From Cheilinus undulatus (lineage: Eukaryota > Chordata > Actinopteri > Labriformes > Labridae), in NCBI RefSeq assembly GCF_018320785.1, contig NC_054881.1:19034275-19098274 (forward strand): DNA of 64,000 bases, read 5' to 3'. The position numbers and the translations under genes are program-made. Each line of letters opens with the position of its first letter. Position 1 is the first letter of the stretch. The notes under the pieces were generated by a model. It searched no databases. It was not told where the DNA came from and worked only from the letters and a program-made list of their open reading frames with translations. Positions 1-12,665 of this stretch are shown here, in pieces.

Positions 1-224
1 CTTCATGATTTTATAAACGTTTCCTCCCTCTGCGTGTCATTTTGTCCTCTGTTAAACATTTTACATCAATCCTGCTGCTCACTAGAGCTTCACAGTAAAT
101 TACATCTCTACATTTCATGTGTGCGCTCTCTGTGACCTTGCGCTCATTCATGTCTGTGATGTCATTCTCATGTCAGTCCGTATCACTGGTTACAGGATTT
201 AACTGAACATGTGTCGTTGATTAG

Positions 225-3200
225 GTTGTGGTTGAAGGTAAACCTGGAGCGAGCCCTGGGAGCAGCGTGGCCATCTTTGAGATCCACATCAGCCCCGGAT
301 ACTGCCTGGGTCAGTGATTTCACACAAACATCACTCAAGCGGCTTTCTTAAACAAAATGAAAGAATAATTCACATAGGAATGTCTGGAGGAAGACCATAT
401 GGTCTTATTGGATATGAAGGCCTTTTGACCTCACATACAGTTGAAGTTTTGTTGCTGATGTCTCATTTTCTTCTCTTAGACTGTGATTTTGAGGAGTCTC
501 ACCTGTGTGGATACAGTAATCAGTGGAACGCTAATGTCAACTGGTTTGTTGGAGGAGGGATGGGGCAGCTGCTCCACAACGACATGCCCAATGACCACAC
601 ATACAACAACAAGACGGGTGAGTAGGATTACTCATATTTTGAGTACAAAGGAAATTTTATTCTGCGGTGACTCAGAGGCCCTTGTGTTTTCATTTCTGAC
701 ATAATGGGCGGTTGTTTGCTGTTTAAAGGCTCTATCAGGAGTTTAACTGGTTACAAAACAAACTGAAATTAATACTGACAGTTCTTTATGACCTACATAA
801 CCAGATGAGACTATCAGGAACAAAACTAATAAGTTATATACAGTTGTTTTTAAGGCTGATATCAGTAAAATATGAAATAATCAAATTGTACAACAAAAAT
901 GTACATCTATACTTGTAATTATCTCTCAGGTCACTTGATGTACGTGGACTCAATCTACGCCAAGACTTTCAAAGAAGTAGCCAAGCTGGTGTCTCCAATG
1001 ACGATGGTGCCGATGTCAGGCTGCCTGAGCTTTCAGTACCAGCGTAGCGAGGAGAGAGGAAACCTGTTTTCCGTTTACACCAGAGATAAACTGGGTCAGT
1101 ACCAGGAGCTGTGGAGGGCAGGGAAAGAGAATCAGAGCGACTGGAGCACGACACTGGGAGAATGGGTACCTGTGCAGGTGGATCTGAAGGCACCGTACTC
1201 TGTACAGGTCAGTTTGAACATAAATGTATTTGATAACTAGAAAAGCACTCAGAGAGTGCAGACCTCCGCCATTAGCCCTATCTCCCAATAGTGAAGAATC
1301 CTTTAAAAACATTCCTGGATCCAGATGGTGATCTGGATCACTCCCAAAATCTAATTTGCCGATTACTCCCTCCCCGGTGGGGTGGAGACATGGTGAGGCA
1401 AAGCATTGGCTTCGCTACGTGTGGACTGTCATGGTGGAAGCACCCATGGTCTCACCGGACGACTGAAAGTCATGGCAGAGGGTGAATATTCCTCTGTTCC
1501 TCCCATCATTATGAGTATTCTCGCTACAATTCGCTGTCTTTCTCTCTCAAGCTCCGACTCATCTCCTCAACCAGGCGTGTGTCTTTCAAACTCTATAAAC
1601 TCCACAACTTTAAAAAGAAACACACCAAAAAATGCTGCTGGGATTAAAGTTACTCATGTCCGCCATCTCCTAGTGTAAAGTGGTAACAGCGCAGACTTCC
1701 GCCGTTAGCCCTATCTCCCAATAGTAAAGAATCCTTAAAAAAAAATACCTGGATCCAGAAGGTGATCCGGATCACTCCCAAAATCTAATCAGTTCTTCCT
1801 TATGCCATTTCTGACATTTCATGAAAATTTCATGAAAATCCGTCCATGACTTTTTGAGTTATGTTACTATCAAACTCACAAACAAATGAACAAACCCACC
1901 CAATCACATAACCTCCTTGGCATTGGTAACTATATAAATATGAGGGGGATGCAAAGTCAACAGTTTAAATACATTTGTGCCAGATTTGTTCAGATATAAC
2001 TTGTCCCGTGTTGTGGCTTATAGTAGCTTTTGTTAAAAAAAAACTGTCTGTTCATGCCATTCTTGTGAATAATATATCCAAAGAACACTTTGACATATGT
2101 TCTCTAAACTTGGCACAAGTGTCCACCCTGACCAAAAGATGAAACAATTATATTTTGGAGGTCATAGATCAAAGGTCAAGGTCATTTTTTCTGATGTTTA
2201 TTCCTTGATTTCCTGGCCATCCTTGTGACCACAGAACCTTTAGAACACTTTGAAGGATTTGCTTCAAACTTCGCATGAATGTTCGTCTGATTCAAGCATG
2301 AACTGATCACAATTTAGAGGTCATAGGTCAGAAGGCTTTGAGAGATTTTCTTCAAACTTTGCGCAAATTTACACCAAAACCAAATAATGATGGATATGAT
2401 ATTTTAAGGTCAAAGGTTAAAGCCATGGGGCTTGTGCACATGCCTTGCTTACAAACACAATAGTGCAAGAACGCTTGGAGGGAATTTTGTCAAACTTTGC
2501 ACAAATGTGGGGCGTAGGTGGCAGAATGGATAAGGTGCGCGCCCCATGTACACGGGCAGCCTGGGCTCGAACCCAGCCCAAGGCCCCCCACCACACGCCC
2601 CCCCAACAAACAAAGGCACAAAATGCCCAAAAATAAACCTTTTTTTTTTTTTTTTTTTTAACTTTGCACAAATGTCCACTTACCTCACTTTTACTGACTA
2701 GATTTTGAAGGTCAAGGGTCATGGTTATGGGGCTCATGTCCATCCTTTGCTTGTAAACGCAATATTCCAAGAGAGCTTTGAGGGAAATTCTTCAGACCCT
2801 GATAAAAACACAAAATGCAACAATCTCAGAAAACCAATGAGAAGTATTTACCCATGTAATACAACTATAAAATAAAAGTATTGAATAAAAGGACTACAGC
2901 TTTTACATGTGGGCCTGGGTGGCAATATGGGTCAAGTTGGAAGTTTTTTTAACATCCATTTCTTTTCAAAGATTCTCTCTTTATCTCCATTCTTTTGAAA
3001 AATGTGGAGGCTCATGATTTTTGTCTTCATATTCATCAAACTAGCTTGTGCAAAATGCAGGAGAATAGCTGTCGCTGCAGTTACCTCAAAACTCTACGTC
3101 AGTGCACATAAATAGGACTTCTGTGTGCGGGTGTGCATCTTGCATGCAGATGCAGCTTTGTTAATGAGCGTCTGCTTGTCTCTCCAGGTGGTCTTTGAAG

Positions 3201-6200
3201 TGGCCTTTAACAGCCCGAGAGGCGGACGCATTGCAGTTGATGACATTTCCTTTTCTCCAGAGGTTTGCAGCACAGACTCTGGTTAGCACAGTTTTAAATC
3301 TGAACATGCTCATTTCATGCCAAACTGAAACAGTCATATTTATGATTTTAAACATAACAATATTTAAGGTTTTCAAAAAGACTTTATGGTTAATGTCACA
3401 TTGGAAGAATAAATGTTGTGGAAGCTGCCAATAAAAATCTTTGAGGTGAACATAAGGAGGAATAAACACTGCATTTTTGTCCTGAATCCATTACTAGACT
3501 TCAGTATAAGGTGGCATTTTAAAGCATGACTTTTGTCCTTTTTTTCAAATCTATGGGGCTTTTAGATAATGATATTTCTTCTATACTGAAACTGTAATGT
3601 TGATCTGATTGTGTGACCAGAGGAAGGGCGGAAAAGTAATATTACATGTCTGTTACATCCTGCTGATAAATCCTTATTAAAGCCTCTCTAAGACCATGAA
3701 AGTGTTCATTCATGCTGAAATTTTTCCCTTCAGAGCCGACATTTGACCCCTCCATTGCCAACTGTGACTTTGAGTCAGGTCTGTGTCGGTACACCCAGGA
3801 CCAGGCAACCGGCTCATGGAGGAGAATATCTGTGAAGCCAAATATTTTCAGGAATGGAGATCACACCACAGGAGCAGGTGGGCTAAATAACCAATAAACA
3901 GTTTTTTGTACAAGTCTAATATTTAAACCTGAATTAAAGAGGAAGTCTACCAGTTTTACAAATCAAAGTCAGTTTACAGGTCTTAAGATTGTTTTTTACT
4001 TATGTGGAAAAGTGATTAAACGTTTTTTGTGACTATCGGAGTCTGATAAAGGTCAACTAATGATAATAGTTGTTGCTGATGGCTGCAAGGCCAAAAATTC
4101 TTTGGACATACAATGACAAAGAAGTGAGAGTATTAAGCCTGTGAAGCACTTTTGATATCGCAATCGGTGTGAATGAAAGGTAACCTTGCAAATGCAATGG
4201 GCTGGCCAGATTCCATTTATGTGCAAAGCTTCAAGTTGATACGGTAGCCACAGGCGTGGTTTGGTTGTATTGCTTGTTGAGCTTGCTTATGTAGGTAACT
4301 CTTCGGTGGTGGCACCTGCCTATTACACTGTATGTTCTGTTGCTCTGATTGGCCTGTTATGAATGTGACAGACATAATGTTTGTCATGAGTTTTTGAAAA
4401 GGTTCTGCCCTTCCCAAACACCAGCTATGGGATGTCGTTCAGATGGATGTGAAATATATACCATGCTATGAATATTTGCACTAGTCTATCTGCTGTGTCA
4501 GGTTAAATGAAAAGTGAACCTTGCAAACAAGGTCAGAGCCTTGATTTATTAGATCATGGTTGCTACACCGATTATGATTTCTACTTTATATACTAAATCC
4601 ATCCATCTTCTTCCACTTATCCGGAGCTGAGTCACAGTGCATTCTGGGTCTTCTCCAAGTTCTCCTCCCAACGGGATGTGCCCCGAAAACCTCCAAAGGG
4701 AGGCGTTCAGAAGGTGTCCTGACCAGATGCCCAAACCACCTCAGCTGGCTCCTTTTGATTCAAAGGAACAGTGGCTCTACTTTGAGATCCCTCCGGATGT
4801 CCGAACTCCTCACCCCATCTCTAAGGCAGAGCCTAGCCACCTTCAAGAGAAAACTCATGGTCCATTGTAAAATTAATAAGTGATAACCATATTTTATATT
4901 TAACCAATATAACAACCACTAATAACAAAGCAACAAAAAAAGAATTATTTATGCTGTAGTATGGTATTGCAATTTCAAAATGTGAATCCATTTTCTTTAA
5001 ACAGAAATACCTTTTTTTGGAAATGTGGATGGGCACATTGACTAAACCATTTGGAAACTTTTGTCAGACTAGATAACTAAGCCATGATGTGCACAAATGT
5101 CAGAAAACTGGAGAATAAAGTAGAAGGAATTGTAATAACTTAAATGGGAAAATAAATGATTGCAAAATAAAGGCAAAAATGGGCCAGAAGTGGCAAAAAT
5201 GGGCAGCAATAAGTGTTGAAAAGTGGTTAAAAAGATGGTCAAAATGGGTTGAAATAGGCAAAAATATGTTAAAAGGGCAAAAATGTGATAAATGAGTAAA
5301 TTTTGGTTAAAAAATAAGTCGGGAAAATGTGGTGTAAAAATTGTGAAAAGCAGTTAAAAAGTGGCCAAAATTCTAGTTTTACACTGACAACTGCATCAAC
5401 TTGCAGCTTTGCAAGATGGATCTACAATGCCATGAAAAAGATTTTTTTAACCCCCTTAAAAAATTGAATAATTATTCAGACACTGCATTTTCTATTTACT
5501 TGGGTTTGTCTTTGTGAAATATAAAAATTGGTTTGATGATCCAAAACATTTAAGTGCGATGAATATGCAAAAAACTCAGGAATCAGAAAGGGGGCAAATA
5601 CTTTTTCACCGCACTGTACCTGATGACAAACATGGAATCTAGCTAACCCATCGGCTTTGCAAGGTTAGCCAAAGAGTTACTTCCCAACACAAACTGAGAG
5701 TTCCTTACAGACAACAAGGTGCACAGCAGGCTGTTGTAGCTTATTGTTTGGTTCTTTGACTCATTTATTCCTGTTCAGCAAATTCTTACACAAGCAGAAG
5801 CCAGCTGTATTATGAAAAAAAGTTTCAACACCCTGCAAGTTGAAAATATGTACATGTTAGTGATTTATGTGTATTTTCAAGAGACTTCATAAAGGCCATA
5901 TTTTAGTAATTTTGAATTAAGGATATAACGACAGGCTGTGCCAAAGGCTTCTGAAAGTCTAAGAGAGAATTTTCACTGTCTCAGTTTTATGAACAAGCTG
6001 TCAAAGAGCCATTTCTGTTGACATTAGAATTAGGTGTGAGTTATGGTGGGTAAATTCAAAGCAATCAGGCTGTGTTGCAGAGAGATCTTTCCAAGATGAT
6101 AATGATGATGGCTGCTTTCTCCTTCCAGGATCTTTCTTGTTGGCTCACTCTCGACTGAACCCACGCTCCGGTTATGTTAATCGTCTGATCAGTCCAACTC

Positions 6201-7557
6201 TCCCCGGGAACACGAAGTTCTGCCTGAGATTTTACTTCTCTCTGCGGGGTGAGTGGCACTCAGAATCTGTCCTGATATTTGTGTCGTTCGTGACTGTATG
6301 TGTAAATCCTCTGCCTTGATCTATTTTGCTGACTCACCAACCAGGAATAACTCTGGCAACGGAAGGTTTCAACCAGACGGACCGAGCTCTCGCTGTTTAT
6401 CTGCAGCAGCAGCCGAACGGCAGCCAGGAGAAGATCTGGACACAAGGAGAGAAATCCAGAGGAATCTGGATTGGGGCAGATGTCACATTTCAGACGTCGA
6501 AGCCCGCCAAGGTCAGAGGAAAGGAAATGGAAATACGACATTCAGTCAGTGTAAAAATAGAGAATCAGAGGATCTGGAGGAGATAAAAGAGGGGATAAAA
6601 GGGTGTGAGGAGGGAGCCAAATGATTAATGAACTGAGGAAGGAAGAAATAAACAACATGATGAGCCCATGAATGAAGAGAGATTAAATTGCAGTGGAGCT
6701 CATTTTAAAATAAACACATGAACATGAAGAGGAAAGAGGAGATGATAATGTACGATAACACGATGGGTAAAAAAAAATGTACTAAAAAGTTCAATAAGGA
6801 TGACAAGAAGAAAGAAATAATAGAGGAGGGAAAAATTAAAAACAAAGTAAAAATAAATAAGGAAGGGTAAAGCAGCTCTGCAAAGCAAAAGCCTGCTTGC
6901 TGATGAGCTAAAAGCTAATATCAGCATGCTAATATACTGAATATTCAATTTCAACGGGCTGTCGATGGCAGGTAAAATGTTTACAGTGGTCCGTGTCTAA
7001 GTATACCTTGTTAGCGTAGCAGCTGTGTACTCTCTCTGTATTGTGTGAGGAATCAGGTCTAAACTTTTGTCTCTAGCATGCTGCCAATTCTGATAACAAC
7101 AGAGACATTTCAGGTCTCTGACAGCCACTCTTGAAATGATAAACTAAAAAGCTCAATAGTGAAGCTACAGCAAATCCTAACAATGATGTGAGCCTAAATT
7201 AAATTTAAAAAATCCATATTGACACAGAAATGTTCAATATTGCTTTTAGAGTCATAAACATATGAAATGGAAAAACTATTTTAAAGTACTTGATCAGGGC
7301 TAATTAAGCACGGCTAATCATTAGCACTGCTTCATTAACATGCTAACATTTCGCTAGGCAGCACTAACATTTTCTGTTTTATAAAACCTTAGCAAAACTT
7401 GAATAAAAACAAAAGAATGAGTATTAAAGCCACATTACAAAAAAAAAAGTTATTTCAGAAATAAAGTTGTAATATTATCAGAGGGGTCAGGGCAGGCTGC
7501 AGAAGCAGCCGCCTCTGTTAGAAGGTAAAGGGACATAATTTGTCGATACGTTTAAAA

Positions 7558-7588
<31 letters not shown>

Positions 7589-10500
7589 TAACTTTATTCC
7601 TAAACAAAGTCTGGCAGAGCCATTCATAAAATAATCACATTGCAAACATTAAAGACAGAAAAAAAGATAGAGAAAAACGGCCTGATGTCTAGTCCCTGGT
7701 TACATTGTGTAGACCCATTTAAGATGAACGCTGGCTCACTTCAGCTTTGTTAGTTTAAATACAGATGACATAGCTTGGGTCACTGCAGTTAAAGTTACTA
7801 CGTTAGCCAATGTAGCTACATTAGCTTGAGCTGAAGCTAATGAAGCTAAAGTTTTAACAAGCAGAATCTAACTTAGCTAATGTAGCATCATTAGCTTTAG
7901 CCTTAGCTATGTGTTTTCATAGACTGTTTACTGTATTTAATTTTATTTTGAAAGTTTCAGTGTGTATTTCAGTTTTGACTGAGGTGGCATCTCACTGTAG
8001 TGGTCTGCAAGGGGGGCATCTGAGAGCTACTGTCTGAAGCAAAATTGCCTTAAACATTACAAGACAGTCATATTACAAGATCACTTGCAATTTTGAGCTA
8101 CTGTTATGCTGTTTTGCACGGTCAGAAGATCATCCAGCTGTCTTTGCTAAAATGAGAAACACTGAGCATCTTGTAAAGTTACACTTTTAATACTACTGCT
8201 GATTTGTTTAACCTGCTGAAGTTATATACTTTAGTTGTTACCTTTTTATGGCTTTGTGTAATCAACAACCAGGACTGGAGCAATAATGTTTTGGATTGTC
8301 AATATACATGTCCATCTGTCTGGCTCACTCCTGAAATAGCTCAAGAATGCTTTGAAGGATTTTCCTCAAACTTGGGTCCAATATCCTCTCAAACTCAAGG
8401 ATGAGTTGATTTGATTTTAGAGGTCAAAGGTCAATGTTACTGGGGTAACCTGCACCATTGAAGAAATAAGGTTAAAGGGTTTGTATACCTCCAGGAACAG
8501 ATGTGAATTTTCTTTGGTTCCAATGAAGTCTGCAGTTACTGTTGAATGACTTTCAGGCAAGATTTTCTTTTCAGTATGGCGTCCATCTACAATGTAGAGG
8601 CTGTCACTTCTCTTATCCCTGGAGGAACATCATTCATCCAATGAGTCTCAGTTCTGTAGTAAACTGTACGGAAGATTCTGTGACCCTTCTCTTTCTCACC
8701 TCAGTGGTATGAGCCTGAAAAAGGAAAAAATCTAGTCATTTTATCATCTTTAAGGGAATATAGTTTTCAGAGATGACAACATCAAGATGCAGATTCACAA
8801 AGAGTAAACAGCCAAGCTTTGCCAGGTCTCTCTTCACAAACAGAGAAACAAATCAAAGTAAACAAAGGGATTTGTCAGTAGATGAGGAATAAAAGCAGGA
8901 AGGAATAAAACAATAGAGGACAGAAATAGGCACCAACATGCTAAACTGATTTATTAACTAAAGCAACAGATGACATAATGTGTTCTGTGTTTTAAGATTG
9001 AACTGATCTGGAAATTTGTCTAAGGCCTTTCCCCCACACCATCCTCTTGTTCCAGACTTCACACACTGATCCACTTTAAAACGCTTAGTATTTCATTGAT
9101 CATTTCCTTCAGTGTCTGGCATAAACAGCAGAGCAGGAAAGTGAAACACAGCCACAACAAAGAGTGAGGTTTTGGTTTTATTCAGCTCTGATCTGTCAGT
9201 GACCAGTGTCTGTAAGGCAGGGAGATTTCCTCTGAGTTTTTTTTAAAGCTGATGATAAAGACTCTCTGCTCTCTCTCTCTCTTAGGTGGTCTTTGTCAGC
9301 ACCTGCAGGAGCTTCTGGGATTGCGGTTCTGTGGCTTTAGACGATATCAGTGTCAGCCTTGGAGACTGTGAGCTAACGGCAGGTAAAAACATACATTATG
9401 TTTTTTGTAATCATGAAAATATCATGCAATCTAAGGAGAACACGGAGCTCTAATGTAAAATAGTGACTGGATGTCTTAAGCCAAGACTGGATTTCTGGGG
9501 TTCTGTGTGTCCTGAGGAAACAAACATCACAATAAACAGAAAAGATATTGGCATGTGTAGAAGGTATTTTTTTCCAGCATGGGCCAAAGAATGAACTGAT
9601 TTAGCATGTCAACGAGCACTGGGGTCTTCAGAAAATGTTCTAGGCCAGATGATGTCAGAGTGTGATTCATCTTTTCATTGCATTTTTTTCTTTGATCAAT
9701 CTACATTTTGCCAGCACTAGTTATCTTACATTTAGTATTTTTTCTCTGTTGCAGGGTACTTGTCCTCACCCATCCCAGGACACTGTGACTTTGAAAAAAG
9801 TCTGTGCGGTTATACCCAGGACAAACAGAGCGATGATGCTGACTGGGAGTGGAGGAGAGGGCCAACCCCAACCTCATACACTGGACCCAGAGGAGACCAC
9901 ACCACAGGACTGGGTTAGGAATCTGCTTCAAATCTCCTTCCATTGTCAGAAACATCAAAGTTCAATAATATGCCTAAACCTTTTAATGAATACAATACAA
10001 TACATGGACATAAAAGGTTAAATTCCTTTTTAAATAGCTGACTAAAACTCCAGGACGTTTGATTGGCAGGACACTACATTCACCTGGAGGCGTCGCCCTT
10101 ACTTCCTGGTCAAAGCGTCCGGCTGCTGTCCTCCAATCTGAGGGGCTCCAGGGGGCCTCAGTGTCTGCGTTTCTTCTACCACATGTATGGCTCCGGCACG
10201 GGACAGCTCAACATTCGCCTCAGCAAGGACGGAGCCGACCAGCTGCTGTGGCAAAGGAATGGTGAGCAGAGCGTCGCCTGGCTGAGAGCAACTGTGGAGT
10301 ACCAGTGTGACTGCCAGCATCAGGTAATATTACAGCTGAATCGCAACCTCCTTAAGTTTGATATTTACAGCTAGCAGAAAAAAATCAATGCATAAATATT
10401 TTTGGTAACATTCAGGACAGTAGTGGTATTTTTGGTTTAGTTTAATAATTTGGACTCCTAGTATGATGATCTAATATTTTCTGTGATAGAAATACACAGA

Positions 10501-12551
10501 ATTTGAACAACACTGTTTAAAGGGACATTTCTATGCAAGGAAGAGAGAGAGAAAAAGATCTGCAAAATCATAACATATCTTTTTTAATCAGGTACCCAGA
10601 AGTTGTTGACTAATGTTGTTAGTTTAAGCATTTTTTCCACTGTATTTTTATCAGAACCTTTTTTCTATTATTCTGAGTCTTTACATACTTTCATATTGCC
10701 CTGATCCATAAAATTCCCAGGACACGTGTCAATTGTGGCTTCACAATAGCTGGAGGCCAAATGAAACATTGCCTGAATGATCCTATGTCAGGATCCACTG
10801 AAGTGACATATTCTTATCTCATCTAAAAAATACAAACACGCTTCATTCACCAAGATCTTCAAAAGGTTTCTTGAAAAATTGTTCATAAGAACATTTTGGT
10901 AGCACTTTATCAGTAATTTCTCAAAATAAGATGGTAAGAATAACTTAGTAATAACTTGGCATTTTGCAGTACTAATTCTGAAATATGGTAATATTAAGGA
11001 GGTTTTTACCTAGTAATAATGTATTTATTATACGGCACTTCCTTGCGATATTTGGCATTTCTCTGGTAACTAGGTGGCATTTTACCTGGAAATTTCTTAG
11101 AAATAATATATTTTTTCTATATAAATTGCTTGATACTCCCCAGATTATTTCTTTCTTTTAACCCACTGAATTAAAGTAAGTCTTTCCTGAGTAATTTTCA
11201 AGTAATTTTGGGGAGGTTAGAGGGTTAGGGTAAAATGTGACCTCATTACTAGGAATTGCGAACAAGACAAGAATTTATTTGATAATTAATAGATTATTAA
11301 TGGATAAATACTTAAAATTACCATATAACCTATAAGTTATTACTTGGTGAAATGCCAACTTTTCACATAATTACCACCTTATTTTCAAGAAATTACTAGA
11401 TCATTACCACTTATTACTAGAAAATTACCAGGCAATTATGGAAGCTTCAACCAAGATCAACCAGTTATGCGCTTGATAGATTATTGATGCTGATATCTGG
11501 CATTTGGCTGATTATCCGTATTGGCATTTTATTTTGCTTATAGAAAGTAATGAACTGAAAGTATACCATCTCCACCGTCTCAACAAAGTCAATGTCACAT
11601 TAGTGATAATCAACACTCAAGCCTGGGTACCACTGACACAGTGATCATATGGCATTACTTCCTATTTTCCTGCTTCTGCTGTGTTGCTTAGGGCCATTTC
11701 TCATTCTGATAGAGCAAGGAATAAATTGTCTTTCCCCCCCTTTTTGATCATACAATTTTACTTTTGCCACATTAAGTTTGTTTTGTAATGTTATTATAAA
11801 TGCATATCAGTTCTAAACATTGGTTATCGGTTTCATGAACTACTAATAATCAGTATCAGCCCTGAAAAGCCAATATCGGTTGACCCCTAAAAGACAACCA
11901 TAAAAAACAATCACACTTTGAACTCCAAGTGTAAGGAGTGTATAGGTTGTTTTGAAGTGGGTGTAGTGCTTCTCCAAATGAATGATTGACACCAGTCATG
12001 CTCTGGATGTCCTTGCACATTAACAGGGGCATGGGAAAATAATATTTTGAAAAAATTACAGTCGACATCTTTAGGGCACAGTAAGTGGTGGATGTGGTGA
12101 ATAGGTATGGCCTAGAGGACCACCCAGACGGGTAGTGGGGTTGCCACTGAAGAAATTGTTTACAGGTACCAAGCTTTGTGAAGCATCAGTCCTCTGACAG
12201 TTTCCATTAGATACATGGTGATCATCTGGCTGATAAGAGCCTCATTGTCACAGTCCACCACTAACTTGATCAGCAAAAAGATATTTTAACCTTTTTAAAT
12301 ATATTTCTCTTCTTCTATCACATCTTCAGATTGTGTTTGAAGCCACCAGAGGTTCATCAGTAAGGAGCGACATCGCCATTGATGACATTATCTTAGAAGG
12401 TGGACCTTGCCCAGGTAAACTGTTTTAATTTCTTTAATATGAAATATGAAAATATCTCACAGACTGCTGCAGCTCCCTGATTGTTCTTCCTCATTCCCCT
12501 GCAGTAATGGATATCAAGACCTCTGTGGGAACCTCCAATGAGATCGAGTAA
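225..12551 (+). CDS. mamdc2: MAM domain-containing protein 2, 3' part (12 exons)
   Basis: Secreted extracellular-matrix protein made of four MAM domains. Coding exons seen: 225-309, 480-617, 930-1207, 3188-3281, 3734-3877, 6129-6248, 6345-6511, 9286-9382, 9755-9913, 10070-10323, 12330-12414, 12505-12551 (stop TAA 12549-12551). They join in frame into 555 residues; vertebrate MAMDC2 is about 690, so roughly the first 130 residues (signal peptide and most of MAM1) lie before the window. The first exon is the end of MAM1 (FEIHISPGYC). MAM2 starts at CDFEESHLCGY, MAM3 at CDFESGLCRYTQD, MAM4 at CDFEKSLCGYTQD. Each has the typical opening cysteines and a closing V/I-x-x-DDI motif (AVDDISFSP, ALDDISVSLGDC, AIDDIILEGGPC). 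The C terminus SNEIE matches the conserved NEIE-type tail of the family. Closest in my reading to MAMDC2 (for example NWFVGGG, PTSYTGP-GDHTTG, RLLS-LRG, SDIAIDD). It converges on slc30a5. Family identity is strong; function is from family knowledge. Confidence 0.93.
1239..1935. repeat. Dispersed repeat with an internal direct duplication
   Basis: Copies at 1259-1355 and 1692-1789 are about 88 percent alike by eye (shared ttagccctatctcccaatag, cctggatccag and ggatcactcccaaaatctaa). The unit ends near 1930 with caaacaaatgaacaaaccca. Such blocks are abundant in percomorph introns to my memory; class unknown. Confidence 0.65.
2040..2800. repeat. Diverged tandem repeat (aaggtcaaggtca units), interrupted by a SINE
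   Basis: Successive units share ctttgaaggatttgcttcaa/cttcaaactttgcacaaat and gaggtcataggtcaaaggt phrases, roughly 110-180 bases each, at about 2085, 2225, 2330, 2470 and 2660. A further single copy is at 8335-8440. The SINE at 2509-2659 interrupts one unit. The repeated aggtca phrase resembles a nuclear-receptor half site, but this may be chance. Confidence 0.7.
2509..2659 (+). mobile_element. tRNA-derived SINE with 16-bp target duplication
   Basis: The head has pol III signals: A-box-like ggtggcagaatgg and B-box-like gctcgaaccc. It then has a short body and a long T run (2639-2659). It is flanked by a perfect 16-base repeat, aactttgcacaaatgt, at 2493-2508 and 2660-2675. This shows insertion by target-primed reverse transcription into an existing repeat unit. 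Not a functional tRNA: no acceptor stem pairing. Confidence 0.85.
4597..4862. repeat. LINE-like 3' fragment
   Basis: The text atccatccatcttcttccac then ttatccggagctgagtc, and later accacctcagctggctcc and ctaaggcagagcctagccacc, is a widespread fish repeat that I take to be the 3' region of a non-LTR retroelement. No reverse transcriptase part is present. Confidence 0.5.
5150..5390. repeat. A-rich degenerate array of ggcaaaaatggg units
   Basis: Irregular units such as ggcaaaaatgggccagaagt, gtggttaaaaagatgg and tcaaaatgggttgaaatagg. This is the reverse complement of the motif in the array at 28430-29190. Confidence 0.75.
5425..5616. mobile_element. Mariner-type MITE with TA target duplication
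   Basis: Inverted ends caatgccatgaaaaagattt and actttttcaccgcactg, TA on both sides (5423-5424, 5617-5618), about 192 bases. It interrupts the subterminal ctttgcaagatgga phrase of the surrounding TIR element. Confidence 0.8.
6512..9285 (+). other. mamdc2 large intron
   Basis: Holds a 27-base A run (7561-7587), a tagctaa/agctaatg-rich patch (7800-7915) and one unit of the aggtcaaaggtca repeat (8335-8440). The rest shows no recognised feature. Confidence 0.6.
10892..11440. repeat. Imperfect foldback repeat (agtaatt/ggtaatt rich)
   Basis: The left part (cagtaatttctcaaaataag, agtaataacttggcatttt) and the right part (aagttattacttggtgaaat, ccttattttcaagaaattac) are inverted relatives. The middle carries further ttacc/ggtaa phrases. 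No coding potential. In the mamdc2 intron 10324-12329. Confidence 0.55.
11453..11890. mobile_element. MITE-like element with gatatc/attggc ends
   Basis: Left end agatcaaccagttatgcgct with gatatctggcatttggctg; right end aatcagtatcagccctgaaa with gccaatatcggttgacccct. The ends are loosely inverted. Same group as 21370-21640 and 63895-64000. Confidence 0.5.
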
Positions 12552-12639
12552 AAAAGGATGAGATCAGCTGTGTAGGATGCATGAACCCTGTATTTTTGCA
12601 CATTACAGACTCCTACATGGAGGGAGGGTAGGGATTTGG

Positions 12640-12665
12640 GTAAAAAAAAAAAAAAAAAAAAAAAA
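12640..12665 (+). repeat. Poly(A) tract in mamdc2 3' UTR
   Basis: Uninterrupted A run within the mamdc2 3' UTR. It is upstream of the AATAAA signal and therefore genomic, not a tail; it may cause internal oligo-dT priming. Confidence 0.85.

Larger units (their letters stand above)
4162..5684. mobile_element. TIR element with nested insertions
   Basis: The two ends are inverted copies over about 40 bases: left at 4162-4205 (taaccttgcaaatgcaatgg, ggccagattccattta) against the reverse complement of about 5640-5683 (gaatctagctaacccatcgg, ctttgcaaggtta). Inside are a repeat-like block (4597-4860), an A-rich array (5150-5390) and a mariner-type MITE (5425-5616). No transposase was found, so it is nonautonomous or hollowed out. 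Confidence 0.65.

Noticed and set aside
2509-2590. Possible tRNA gene
   Set aside because: A and B box words are present but no cloverleaf or acceptor stem; the T run and target duplication identify a SINE.
6253-6624. 123-codon plus-strand frame across mamdc2 exons
   Set aside because: Out of frame with the MAM domain reading and runs into the intron after 6511.
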